From positions 5,652,501-5,716,500 of the forward strand of contig NZ_JADQDF010000001.1 of NCBI RefSeq assembly GCF_019263585.2: a DNA stretch of 64,000 nt, read 5' to 3'. Position numbers and translations under genes: made by a program. Source of the stretch: Pseudonocardia oceani (lineage in GTDB: Bacteria; Actinomycetota; Actinomycetes; Mycobacteriales; Pseudonocardiaceae). A model generated the notes under the pieces. It was given only the letters and a program-made list of their open reading frames with translations, did not search any database and was not told where the DNA came from. Within the stretch, counting starts at the first letter, position 1, and each line of letters begins with the position of its first letter. Of this stretch, positions 17,547-25,865 are shown piece after piece.

Positions 17547-18214
17547 CGGCGAGCAGGACGAAGCAGGTCGTGACCCGCGGAGGGCCGGGCGTCGGGACGG
17601 TGCTCGGGGTCGTCCTGGTGGTGTTGTTCGCCGGGGCCGTGGGCGTCGGGGTCTACCAGTCGCAGCGCAGCGCGGGCGAGGTGCGGGTTCCGCCGGGGGC
17701 CACCGCGTCCGGCGTCGTCGTCGGGGCGGACGCCGCTCCGGTCACGCTCGACGTGTACCTCGACTTCCAGTGCCCCGCGTGCCGGACGTACGAGGAGCGG
17801 TCCGGCGCGACGATCGACCGGCTGGTCGCCGGCGGCGCGGCCCGCGTCGTCTACCACCCGGTCGCCTATCTGAACCGGTTCTCCAGCACGCAGTACTCCA
17901 GCCGCTCGGCGGCCGCGTCCGGCTGCGCGGCCGAGGCCGGGGTATTCCCGCTGTTCCTGCGGCTGCTGCTCGCCGGCCAGCCGGCCGAGGGCGGCGACGG
18001 CCTGCCCGACGAGGCGCTCGTGGCGCTCGGGGAGCAGGCCGGCGCCGGGCCGGGGTTCGCGGCGTGCGTGGCCGAGGACCGGTACGCGGGCTGGGCGGCG
18101 GGCCTCACCGACGAGGCGTCGCGGGCGGGCATCACCTCCACCCCGACCGTCCTGGCCGACGGGCGGGAGATCGACCGGACCGACGCGGCGCTGCGGGCGG
18201 CGGTCGGGGGCTGA
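17543..18214 (+). CDS. Membrane-anchored DsbA-like thioredoxin-fold protein
   Basis: A 223-residue protein starting at GTG 17543 after aggaggag, overlapping the previous stop. One N-terminal membrane anchor (TVLGVVLVVLFAGAVGVGVY) is followed by an extracytoplasmic thioredoxin fold. The active site is DFQCPACRTYEE (CPAC) and a cis-Pro loop lies in GITSTPTVLADGR. The family (DsbA/Thioredoxin_4) catalyses disulfide formation outside the membrane. Pairing with the upstream MauE-like protein suggests re-oxidation by that partner. Confidence 0.88.
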   Translation: MTASRTKQVVTRGGPGVGTVLGVVLVVLFAGAVGVGVYQSQRSAGEVRVPPGATASGVVVGADAAPVTLDVYLDFQCPACRTYEERSGATIDRLVAGGAARVVYHPVAYLNRFSSTQYSSRSAAASGCAAEAGVFPLFLRLLLAGQPAEGGDGLPDEALVALGEQAGAGPGFAACVAEDRYAGWAAGLTDEASRAGITSTPTVLADGREIDRTDAALRAAVGG

Positions 18215-18221
18215 CGGGTCC

Positions 18222-18333
18222 TCAGGCCGTCCCGGTGAGCCGGGCGTAGACGACGATGTTGTCCTCGTAGTCGCCCGTGCCGCCGTCGAACTCGCCGCCG
18301 CAGGTGATGAGGCGGAGCTCCGCCCCATCGACG
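18222..18333 (-). pseudogene. C-terminal fragment of a class E/F sortase
   Basis: The minus strand reads AELRLITCGGEFDGGTGDYE then DNIVVYARLTGTA and a TGA at 18222-18224. TLxTC with a following Gly-Gly and the DNVVVYA end are the catalytic-Cys strand and last strand of actinobacterial class E/F sortases. About 110 bp remain. The upstream part, with the catalytic His and the membrane anchor, is gone. The sequence 18334-18450 shows no convincing gene. This is a deletion remnant. Confidence 0.6.
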
Positions 18334-18452
18334 TGCGCGGCAAGCACCGCGGGCCCGACCTCGCCCGGCGCACCTTCACCGTGTCCTGCCTCGTGGCCGC
18401 CGCCGCGATGCGGAGTCGCATGGTTACCCCTCCGTCGATGCAGCGGAGAGTG

Positions 18453-19691
18453 TTACAGCGGTGACTGCACGGAGTCGGCAGGCGGTCGGTCCTGCACGAC
18501 GAGGGCCAGGACGGCGATGTCGTCGTGGGCGTGCTCGCGGCCGACGAGCTCGGCCATCACCGCCGCCGTCACCTTCTCGGCGGCGTCGGCCCGCACCGCC
18601 CGGCGGAGCAGTTCGAGGCCGGTGTCGATGTCGGAGTCCCGGCGCTCGACGAGGCCGTCGGTGTAGAAGCAGACGGCCGCGCCCGCGTGCAGGTCGACCT
18701 CGACGACGTGCCGGGGGAGCGTCGCGTCCACGCCCAGCGGCAGGTCGGGTCGCAGGTCGAGGACCTCGGAAGCCCGGCCCGGGCGCGCAATCACGGGGGG
18801 CGGATGGCCCGCGGTGGACACCCGCAGCCGCTGGCGGCACGGGTCGAGGACCGCGCACAGCGCCGTGGCCAGCGTCGACGGCTCGAAGAACCGCACGTGC
18901 TGGTCGACCCGGGCCAGCAGCTCGGCCGGGTCCTCGACGTCGAGCGCGTGCGCGCGGAACACCGTGCGCAGCCGACCCATCGTGACCGCGGCGGGCAGGC
19001 CGCGTCCCGCGACGTCGCCCATGACGATGCACACCCGCCCCGAGGGCAGCTCGAACACGTCGTACCAGTCGCCGCCGACCTGGCCCTCGCCCGGCACGTA
19101 GCGCGCGTCGAATCCCAGGCCCGGGACGGGCGGGAGCGCGGCCGGCAGCAGGCTGCGCTGCAGCGCGGCCGCGGCCGTTCGCTCGGCCTGCGAGCTCCGC
19201 GCCCGGGTCGCCAGCGCCACGCGGTCGGCGACGAGCTGGAGCAGGCCCGCGTCCTCCTCGGTGAACCGCCGTGGCGTCAGCGTGCCGACGTGCAGCACGC
19301 CCAGGACGTCACCCTCGACGAGCAACGGCACCCCCAGCAGCGACCGGATGCCGCGACGCACGAGCAGCGGGTTGTGCACGGTCGCCGGGGTGACATCGTC
19401 GAGGATCACGGGCTGCTTCTCAGCGGCGATCCGGCCCGCGAACCCCGCGCCGAGCGGGATGCGCACCCCCTGCTGCACCTCCTCGTCGATGCCCTGGGCC
19501 GCGGTCGCGATGAGGTGCCCGCCGGAGGGGTCGAGCAGCAGCACCGCGACCGTGTCGACGTCGAGGACCGCACCGAGGCGCGTGACCAGCGCCCGCAGCA
19601 GGTCCTCGACGCTGAGGTGGCCGAGGTCGCCGTCGAGCAGCGCTTCGATCCGGCGCATCCGCTCGAGGTCCTCGCGGGGCGCGGACGACAT
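18453..19691 (-). CDS. GAF-domain PP2C (SpoIIE-type) serine phosphatase
   Basis: A 412-residue protein. A GAF domain covers about residues 20-170 (DVDTVAVLLLDPSGGHLIAT, IPLGAGFAGRIAAEKQPVIL, SLLGVPLLVEGDVLGVLHVG). A SpoIIE/PP2C phosphatase domain follows (ALQRSLLPAALPPVPGL, GGDWYDVFELPSGRVCIVMG DVAGRGLPAA, CFYTDGLVERRD, DDIAVLAL) with the metal-binding Asp residues. Such enzymes dephosphorylate anti-anti-sigma factors in partner-switching networks. The SigF-type sigma at 7695-8471 could be downstream, but that is inference. A TAGGCT box seven bases before the ATG suggests leaderless transcription. Confidence 0.9.
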   Translation of the reverse strand: MSSAPREDLERMRRIEALLDGDLGHLSVEDLLRALVTRLGAVLDVDTVAVLLLDPSGGHLIATAAQGIDEEVQQGVRIPLGAGFAGRIAAEKQPVILDDVTPATVHNPLLVRRGIRSLLGVPLLVEGDVLGVLHVGTLTPRRFTEEDAGLLQLVADRVALATRARSSQAERTAAAALQRSLLPAALPPVPGLGFDARYVPGEGQVGGDWYDVFELPSGRVCIVMGDVAGRGLPAAVTMGRLRTVFRAHALDVEDPAELLARVDQHVRFFEPSTLATALCAVLDPCRQRLRVSTAGHPPPVIARPGRASEVLDLRPDLPLGVDATLPRHVVEVDLHAGAAVCFYTDGLVERRDSDIDTGLELLRRAVRADAAEKVTAAVMAELVGREHAHDDIAVLALVVQDRPPADSVQSPL

Positions 19692-19698
19692 GGCGGGC

Positions 19699-19704
19699 AG
19701 CCTA
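19699..19704 (-). promoter_or_regulatory. TANNNT -10 box for the PP2C gene
   Basis: TAGGCT on the minus strand, seven bases before the ATG at 19691, a leaderless arrangement. Confidence 0.5.
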
Positions 19705-19804
19705 GCCACGGTCGGGGGATCGGCCGGGTCTCCGGCGCGCGGGCGGTCGCGCCCACGACTATCTTCTTCCGTCGAGTGGACGCCGAGCTCGAGGAGCAAG
19801 CACC

Positions 19805-19993
19805 GTGCCGCCGATGAAGGATGTCGACGGGGACGTCGACACGCTGTCGACCTCACGCAGCGCCCGCTTCCAGTCCCGGTACCTGCGCGAGCGCGCGCGG
19901 GACGCGGTGGCGCGGGCCGAGGTGCTGCGGTCGGAGACCAGACGACTGTTCGCGCGGTCCTGGTTCGGCTCCCACCCGGCCGGACGGACCTGA
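19805..19993 (+). CDS. Small basic helical hypothetical protein
   Basis: A 62-residue frame starting GTG 19805, with gaggag nine bases upstream. An Asp-rich head (MKDVDGDVDTLSTSRS) is followed by a long amphipathic basic helix (RYLRERARDAVARAEVLRSE, TRRLFARSWF). No family is recognised. The good ribosome binding site and natural composition favour a real gene over chance. Confidence 0.45.
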   Translation: MPPMKDVDGDVDTLSTSRSARFQSRYLRERARDAVARAEVLRSETRRLFARSWFGSHPAGRT

Positions 19994-20031
19994 CGGCTCG
20001 CCGGCTGGCAGCCGGGCAGCCGGGCCGCCGG

Positions 20032-20739
20032 TCAGACGGCGCAGGAGCCGTCCGTGCAGGTCGCGCCGTCGGCCGACCTGGCCGGGGTGAGCACCTGCAG
20101 CGGGTGCGACTCGGCCCAGGCCGTCTGCAGCACCTGCAGGAGCTGGTCGGCGGGCTGGGCACCGGAGACGCCGTAGGTCGCATCGACGACGAAGAACGGC
20201 ACGCCGTTGATGCCGTAGGCGCGGGCCTGCTGCTCGTCGGCGCGCACGGCGTCGAGGTAGCGGTCCGAGCCGAGCACCTCGCGGGCCTCGGCCTCGTCGA
20301 GCCCGGCCTCGGCGGCGAGCCGGGCCAGGGTGTCGTGGTCGCCGATGTCCTCGCGCTCGCTGACGTACGCGCTGACCAGTCGCTCCTTGACCGCGTCCTG
20401 GATCCCGCGGTCGTGGGCGAGGTGGATGAGGCGGTGGGCGTCGACGGTGTTGCCGCCCCGGGCGTCCTCCAGGTGGAACTCCCAGCCCTCCTCCGCCGCG
20501 GTCGCGGTCATGCCGCCGATCATCTCGCGGGCCTTCTCGACGGACGTGCCGTACTTCCCGGCGAGGTGCTCGACCAGCGTCCCCTCGCGCTGCTGCGGGG
20601 CCGTGGGGTCGAGCTCGAAGCTGCGCCACCGCACGGTCACCTCGTCGCGGTGCGGGAAGCGCGCGAGGGCGCTCTCGAACCGGCGCTTGCCGATCGCGCA
20701 CCAGGGACAGACGACGTCGGACCAGATCTCCACCTGCAT
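20032..20739 (-). CDS. FrnE-like DsbA-family oxidoreductase
   Basis: A 235-residue cytosolic DsbA-fold protein of the FrnE group. It opens with MQVEIWSDVVCPWCAIGKRR (CPWC active site). GGNTVDAHRLIHLAHDRG and YGINGVPFFVVDATYGVSGA (cis-Pro VPFF) are signature blocks. The C-terminal ATCTDGSC gives a second CxxxxC pair, as in Deinococcus-type FrnE proteins with two redox sites. The role is likely thiol-disulfide exchange or polyketide-type isomerisation in the cytosol. Start ATG 20739. Confidence 0.9.
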   Translation of the reverse strand: MQVEIWSDVVCPWCAIGKRRFESALARFPHRDEVTVRWRSFELDPTAPQQREGTLVEHLAGKYGTSVEKAREMIGGMTATAAEEGWEFHLEDARGGNTVDAHRLIHLAHDRGIQDAVKERLVSAYVSEREDIGDHDTLARLAAEAGLDEAEAREVLGSDRYLDAVRADEQQARAYGINGVPFFVVDATYGVSGAQPADQLLQVLQTAWAESHPLQVLTPARSADGATCTDGSCAV

Positions 20740-21048
20740 GCCGCCCTCAACCGCCGGGTGGCGTGGAGTGTTCCTGGGGGGTCGGTGAGCTGGCCCCGCC
20801 CGACCCGGTCCGCCCGACCCGCCCGGTCCGCCCGACCCGCTCGACCGTCGGTCGCGGGGGTCTTGCCGGTGATCGTCGGGAGTGTGACGCCAGGGTCGTC
20901 CGGAGGGCCGTGGTGGTGCGGTCCCGGTGATCATCGCCGGCCCGTCACCGGCGCCCGCCACGACACCACCCCGACGATCACCCGAACAGGGTCCTACCGT
21001 TCGGCGCGGCCTCACAGGCCCGTGACACTGTGAACATCGGGCTGGCCC
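20740..21048. other. Repeat-containing intergenic region with long-range inverted repeat
   Basis: No gene is seen. At about 20798-20846 a short degenerate repeat (cccgacccg / gtccgcccg units) occurs. A 13-bp perfect inverted repeat (ggtgatcgtcggg at 20868-20880, cccgacgatcacc at 20970-20982) brackets about 90 bp. The region lies between divergent frnE-like and racemase-ACT genes and could hold paired operators or a large cruciform. Confidence 0.4.
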
Positions 21049-21054
21049 TACCGT
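21049..21054 (+). promoter_or_regulatory. TANNNT -10 box for the racemase-ACT gene
   Basis: TACCGT six bases before the ATG at 21061, a leaderless arrangement. This favours ATG 21061 over the GTG two codons upstream. Confidence 0.55.
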
Positions 21055-21060
21055 GTGCCC

Positions 21061-22413
21061 ATGCACGAGGAACTGGGTGCGGGTGTGCTCCCTCCGCCCG
21101 ACCCCGCAGGCGGTATCGGCGTCATCGTCCCGTTCGACTTCGCCCTCGACCGGGAGCTCTGGCGATGGGTGCCGGAGCCCGTCGAGCTGCACCTCACGCG
21201 CACCCCGTTCGTGCCGTCGCCGGTCACCGCGGAGATGGCGCGGGCGATCAGCGACCCCGAGCCCGTCCGCTGCGCCACGCGCGACCTCCTCGTGCCCGGC
21301 CCCGGCATCGTCGCCTACGCCTGCACGTCGGGCAGCTTCGTCGACGGCGTCGCGGGGGAGCGGGCGCTGCTCGACGTCATGCGCGACGCCGGAGCCCCCC
21401 ACGCGCTGACGACGGCGGGCGCGCTGGTGTCGGCGCTCGGGGCGGTCGGGGCCACGCGGGTCGCGATCGTCACCCCCTACGTCGACAGCCTCACCGAGCT
21501 CCTCGGCGCGTTCCTCGCAGCCCACGGCATCTCCTCGACGTCGGCGGTCGGGCTCGGGCTGCTCGGCCAGATCTGGCGCGTGTCCTACGAGGAGGTCGTC
21601 CGCGCGGTCCGCGCCGCCGACCGCCCCGACGCCGAGGCGATCTTCATCTCCTGCACCAACCTCGCCACCTACGACGTCATCGCCCCGCTCGAGCGCGAGC
21701 TCGGCAAGCCCGTGCTCACCGCCAACCAGGTGACGATGTGGGCCGCGCTGCAGGCCATGGGCGTCTCCGCGAGCGGGCCGGGGCAGCGACTCATCTCCCG
21801 CGACGCCGCGCGCGTGCCGCACCTGCGCGCCGTCCCCGACCCGTCGCCGCTGCTGCGCCGCTCCGGCGGTTCGGCCTCCCTGCACCGCGTCCGCGTCCGG
21901 CTGCCCGACGAGTCGGGTGCGCTGGCCCGCCTCGCCGACGCCGTCGCCTCGGCCGGGGGCAACATCCTCGGGCTGTCGGTGCACGGGCAGGACTCGAGGT
22001 CGGTCGTCGACGAGCTGATCGTCGGCGGCGCGTCCGACCCCGAACTGCTGGCCGGGTCGGTGCGGGCGGCCGTCGGGCGGGCGGCGGGGTCGGTGCTGGT
22101 CACCGAGGCCGACCCGCACGATCTCGTCGACGGCCAGACCCGCGCGCTCGACCTCGCCGCGCAGGCCGTGCAGAACGGCGACCCCGCGGCGGCGCTGGCC
22201 GCGCTGTTGCACGCCGACTCCGTCGAGACCGTCGACGAGGAGCCGGTCACCGAGCCGCACGTGCTCACCGTCCCGGCCCCGGCGGCGCAGGGCTGGCTGG
22301 TGGCACGGCGGTCGTGGGCTCCGTTCACCGTCACCGAGACCGCGCGAGCGGAGGCGTTCGTCCGGGCCCTGCTCGCGCTGACGCCGGTGCCGCCGGCGCT
22401 CGACGCGCCGTGA
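21061..22413 (+). CDS. Maleate isomerase/Asp-Glu racemase-like protein fused to an ACT domain
   Basis: A 450-residue two-part protein. Residues about 10-240 resemble the maleate cis-trans isomerase / arylmalonate decarboxylase branch of the Asp/Glu racemase superfamily. The two catalytic Cys positions appear in GIVAYACTSGSFVDG and EAIFISCTNLATYDVI. Residues about 285-350 form an ACT ligand-binding domain (LHRVRVRLPDESGALARLAD, ASAGGNILGLSVHGQDSRSV). The last about 90 residues are Ala-rich with no domain recognised. An ACT domain implies allosteric control by an amino acid. The substrate is unknown. A methyltransferase gene overlaps its stop (GTGA). Confidence 0.78.
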   Translation: MHEELGAGVLPPPDPAGGIGVIVPFDFALDRELWRWVPEPVELHLTRTPFVPSPVTAEMARAISDPEPVRCATRDLLVPGPGIVAYACTSGSFVDGVAGERALLDVMRDAGAPHALTTAGALVSALGAVGATRVAIVTPYVDSLTELLGAFLAAHGISSTSAVGLGLLGQIWRVSYEEVVRAVRAADRPDAEAIFISCTNLATYDVIAPLERELGKPVLTANQVTMWAALQAMGVSASGPGQRLISRDAARVPHLRAVPDPSPLLRRSGGSASLHRVRVRLPDESGALARLADAVASAGGNILGLSVHGQDSRSVVDELIVGGASDPELLAGSVRAAVGRAAGSVLVTEADPHDLVDGQTRALDLAAQAVQNGDPAAALAALLHADSVETVDEEPVTEPHVLTVPAPAAQGWLVARRSWAPFTVTETARAEAFVRALLALTPVPPALDAP

Positions 22414-22974
22414 GCCTGCCTCCCGACTGGTCGCAGTGGCGCGACCGCGTCGACCTCGACGGCTACGACGAGCGCTGGGCCCGCATCGAGGCAGAGGGCG
22501 GCAACCCGCACGGCGAGGCCGACTTCGTCCGCTCCCACAATCCGCGCTCGGTGCTCGACGGCGGCTGCGGCACCGGGCGCGTCGGCATCGAGCTCGCGCG
22601 CCACGGGATCGGTGTGCTGGGCGTCGACCCCGACCCGGACATGATCGCGGCCGCCCGCGCCAAGGCGCCGGAGCTGGAGTGGCTGCGCCTCGACCTCGCC
22701 GACCTCGACCGCCCCGAGCGCTTCGACCTCGCCGTCCTCGCCGGCAACGTCGTCCCCTACGCGGAGCGCCGCGCCGAGGTCGTGGCCGCGTGCGCGCGGC
22801 ACCTCGTCCCCGGCGGGCGGCTCGTCGCGGGGTTCCAGCTGCAGGAGGGCTGGCCGACGCTGGCCGAGTACGACGCCTGGTGCGTCGCGGCCGGGCTCAC
22901 CCGCGAGGGCCGCTACGCCTCCTGGGACCGCCTGCCCTACGCCGGCGGCGACTACGTCGTGACCGTCGACGTCC

Positions 22975-23332
<358 letters not shown>

Positions 23333-23340
<8 letters not shown>

Positions 23341-24112
23341 GGGCGCTCACCGCGGCGTCGAGGGCGGCGCGCATGGCGTCGACCGGTCCGGGCCGCCCGG
23401 TCATCAGCGCGACCTGCGCGACGGCCTGGTGCAGCAGCATCTCCAGCCCGCTGACGACCCGCGCCCCCGCGGCCTCCGCCGCCGCGGCGAAGGCGGTGGG
23501 CCAGGGCGCGTAGACGACGTCGAGCACGGTGCCCGCCGCGCCGGTGACGCCGTCGGCCGCGCCCTTCGGCAGCGTGCTGACGACGACGTCGGGCGCGTCG
23601 AGGTCGAACCCTTCGCGGATCCGCGGGGCGACGCCGAGCCGGTCGGCGGCGGCGCGCAGGTCGGCGGTGCGGGAGGCGTCGCGCACGCGCACCTCCACGT
23701 CGTCGACGCCCAGCTCGCGCAGCGCCGCCAGCGCCGCCTGCGCGGTACCGCCCGCGCCCAGCACGACGGCCCGCCCGCGCACCGGCCCGAGCGCGGCGAC
23801 GATCCCGGCGACGTCGGTGTTGTCCGCGAACCACCCGCCGTCGCGGCGCACCAGCGTGTTGGCCGCGCCGGTCGACGCAGCGAGCTCCGACACCGTCGAG
23901 GCGACGTCGAGCGCGACCCGCTTGAGCGGCATCGTCAGCGACATCCCGGCCCACTCGGGCCCGAGCCCCGCCACGAAGCCGGCCAGCTCCGGCTCGGTGC
24001 ACTCGTGGCGGCCGTAGCGCCAGCCGTCGAGACCGAGCGCCGCGTAGGCCGCGGTGTGCAGGACGGGTGAGAGCGAGTGGGCGACCGGGGAGCCGAGGAC
24101 GGCAGCGCGCAT
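23333..24112 (-). CDS. aroE: Shikimate dehydrogenase
   Basis: A 259-residue enzyme reducing 3-dehydroshikimate to shikimate with NADPH. Family blocks are VAHSLSPVLHTAAYAALGL, MSLTMPLKRVAL with the catalytic Lys, GAANTLVRRDGGWFADNTDV with the catalytic Asp, and the Rossmann motif AVVLGAGGTAQAALAAL. QAVAQVALMTG closes the protein. A TAGCCT box six bases before the ATG suggests leaderless transcription. It is separate from other aro genes, and the downstream overlap with the DUF2256 gene suggests co-translation. Confidence 0.93.
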
Positions 24113-24118
24113 CGCCCC

Positions 24119-24124
24119 AGGCTA
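24119..24124 (-). promoter_or_regulatory. TANNNT -10 box for aroE
   Basis: TAGCCT on the minus strand, six bases before the ATG at 24112, a leaderless arrangement. Confidence 0.55.
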
Positions 24125-24132
24125 GTGCCGTC

Positions 24133-24411
24133 CTAGCCGCGGAACCGCTCGACGTGCACCGTGCCCCCGTCGAACCCCCCGGCGGCGGCCTCGATCTGCG
24201 CCACCGCCACCGGCGCCATCGAGCAGCCCATCCCGTACTTCGCGCGCACGCGGGCGTCGGCGATGCCCATGGCCTCGCGGACGCGGTCGACGAAGTCGGC
24301 GACCGGGTAGTCGTGGCCCGCCTCCAGGTACTCGCGCACGATCAGCGAGGGGGAGTAGTAGGTCTGGTGCGACCCGTCGGGCCACCGCACCTCGAACAGC
24401 ATCTCCGGCAC
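24133..24411 (-). CDS. MSMEG_0570-family nitrogen starvation response protein
   Basis: A 92-residue protein reading VPEMLFEVRWPDGSHQTYYS, PSLIVREYLEAGHDYPVADF and VRAKYGMGCSMAPVAVAQIE. This matches the MSMEG_0570 family, which elsewhere accompanies a nitrilase-containing cluster. None of those partners is visible here. The start is set at GTG 24411 because a TAGCGT box lies exactly seven bases upstream; another GTG three codons earlier would overlap the box. Function unknown. Confidence 0.78.
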   Translation of the reverse strand: MPEMLFEVRWPDGSHQTYYSPSLIVREYLEAGHDYPVADFVDRVREAMGIADARVRAKYGMGCSMAPVAVAQIEAAAGGFDGGTVHVERFRG

Positions 24412-24418
24412 GCCGGCC

Positions 24419-24424
24419 ACGCTA
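24419..24424 (-). promoter_or_regulatory. TANNNT -10 box deciding the MSMEG_0570-family start
   Basis: TAGCGT on the minus strand, seven bases before GTG 24411. It supports that codon over the GTG at 24420. Confidence 0.55.
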
Positions 24425-24461
24425 GATCGGCGACGTTTCCGGCGTGTGTCAGGCTCGCCGC

Positions 24462-25196
24462 ATGGGGACGGTGCTGGTGCTCGGCGGACGTAGCGAGATC
24501 GGGGTCGAGGTGGTGCGGCGGCTCGCCCCGGGCGCGACGGTGGTGCTCGCCGCCCGCCGGGCCGACGACCTCGACGCCGAGGAGGAGACGGTCCGTGAGG
24601 CGGGCGCGGTGGCCGTCGACCGGGTGGAGTTCGACGCCGACGACCTCGCCGCCCAGCGCCCCGTCCTCGACGCCGTCCTCGCACGGCACGGCCGGCTCGA
24701 CACCGTCGTCGTCGCGTTCGGGGTGCTGGGGGAGCAGGCGCGGGCCGAGCGCGACGCCGAGCACGCGCTGGCCGTCGTGCACACCGACTACGTCGCCCAC
24801 GTCGCCGTCCTCACGCACCTCGCGTCGCTGCTGCGCGAGCAGGGGTCGGGCGACCTCGTGGTGTTCTCCTCGGTCGCGGGCGCGCGGGTGCGCCGCGCCA
24901 ACTACGTCTACGGCTCGGCGAAGGCGGGGCTCGACGGCTTCGCCTCCGGCCTGGCCGACGCCCTGCACGGCTCCGGCGTGCGCCTGCTGCTGGTGCGTCC
25001 GGGGTTCGTGGTCGGGCGGATGACCGAGGGCATGACGCCGGCCCCGTTCTCCTCGACGCCCGCGCAGGTCGCCGACGCCACCGTCCGCGCCCTGGCGTCG
25101 GGGCGCGGCGAGGTGTGGGTGCCCGCGGTGCTGCGGCCGGTGTTCGCGGTGCTGCGCCACGCCCCGCGCGCGGTGTGGCGGCGCCTGCCGCGCTAG
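24462..25196 (+). CDS. Short-chain dehydrogenase/reductase, DprE2-like
   Basis: A 244-residue SDR. The glycine motif is VLVLGGRSEIGVEVVRRL, the NAG-equivalent is VVAFGVLGEQA, and the catalytic residues are Ser in VVFSSVAGARV and Tyr/Lys in YVYGSAKAGLDGF. The GGRSEIG cofactor motif and the ending resemble decaprenylphospho-ribose 2-keto reductase (DprE2) relatives. No dprE1 is next to it, so a DprE2 role in arabinan synthesis is not established. Confidence 0.82.
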   Translation: MGTVLVLGGRSEIGVEVVRRLAPGATVVLAARRADDLDAEEETVREAGAVAVDRVEFDADDLAAQRPVLDAVLARHGRLDTVVVAFGVLGEQARAERDAEHALAVVHTDYVAHVAVLTHLASLLREQGSGDLVVFSSVAGARVRRANYVYGSAKAGLDGFASGLADALHGSGVRLLLVRPGFVVGRMTEGMTPAPFSSTPAQVADATVRALASGRGEVWVPAVLRPVFAVLRHAPRAVWRRLPR

Positions 25197-25810
25197 AGGG
25201 CGGAGGCCCAGACGGCGTAGAGCGGGTCGCCCGGCGTGCCCGGTGGTGTGCGCAGCGCGCCCGTGACCTGCCCGAACCCCTCCGACAGCGCGAAGAAGGC
25301 GTGGACGATCTGCAGGTGGGTCTCGTCGTCCGACGCCAGCCAGCCGCGGATCGCCTTCGTGGGGAAGCAGCGGTTGGAGAAGGTCACGACGAACCGCCCG
25401 CCCGGGCGCAGCACCCGTGCGACCTCGCGGAACACCGCGACCGGTTCGACGAGGTAGTCGACGGAGACGCAGCACGTGGCGTCGTCGAAGGAGCCGTCGG
25501 CGAAGGGCAGGACCGGGTCGGTGTTGAGGTCGTGGACGACGTGCGCGGCGAGCAGCGGGTTCGCCGACAGCTCCGCCTCGTTCATGCCGAGGCCGACGAG
25601 GCGCCGCGGCGGCGCGGTGAAATGCGAGATCCACGACGAGCACAGGTCGAGGACCTCGCCGTCGAGCCCGAGCTCCGCGTACAGCGCGCCGACCGCCGCG
25701 ATCGCCCGGTCGTCGATGTGGGTCACGAGGCGCGGCGGACCGTAGAAGTCGGTGTCGGGGGAGGGGTCGGCGCGGTCGAAGAAGCCCGGCGGGAACACGG
25801 CGTCGGTCAC
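25193..25810 (-). CDS. SAM-dependent methyltransferase-like protein
   Basis: A 205-residue Methyltransf_11-type protein. GEVLDLCSSWISHF replaces the usual glycine-rich motif I. RLVGLGMNEAELSANPLLAA, LPFADGSFDDATCCVSVDYL and ARVLRPGGRFVVTFSNRCFP follow. The degenerate motif I (LCSSW) is a recognisable actinobacterial variant; SAM binding is likely but not certain. Start GTG 25810, with TACCGT six bases upstream. It converges with the SDR gene (4-bp overlap). Confidence 0.78.
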   Translation of the reverse strand: MTDAVFPPGFFDRADPSPDTDFYGPPRLVTHIDDRAIAAVGALYAELGLDGEVLDLCSSWISHFTAPPRRLVGLGMNEAELSANPLLAAHVVHDLNTDPVLPFADGSFDDATCCVSVDYLVEPVAVFREVARVLRPGGRFVVTFSNRCFPTKAIRGWLASDDETHLQIVHAFFALSEGFGQVTGALRTPPGTPGDPLYAVWASAL

Positions 25811-25816
25811 GGATCG

Positions 25817-25822
25817 ACGGTA
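25817..25822 (-). promoter_or_regulatory. TANNNT -10 box for the 25193-25810 gene
   Basis: TACCGT on the minus strand, six bases before GTG 25810, a leaderless arrangement. Confidence 0.5.
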
Positions 25823-25865
25823 GGCGGGTGGTGAGTGGGGCGCGCGACGGGCGGTCGGCGCGCGG

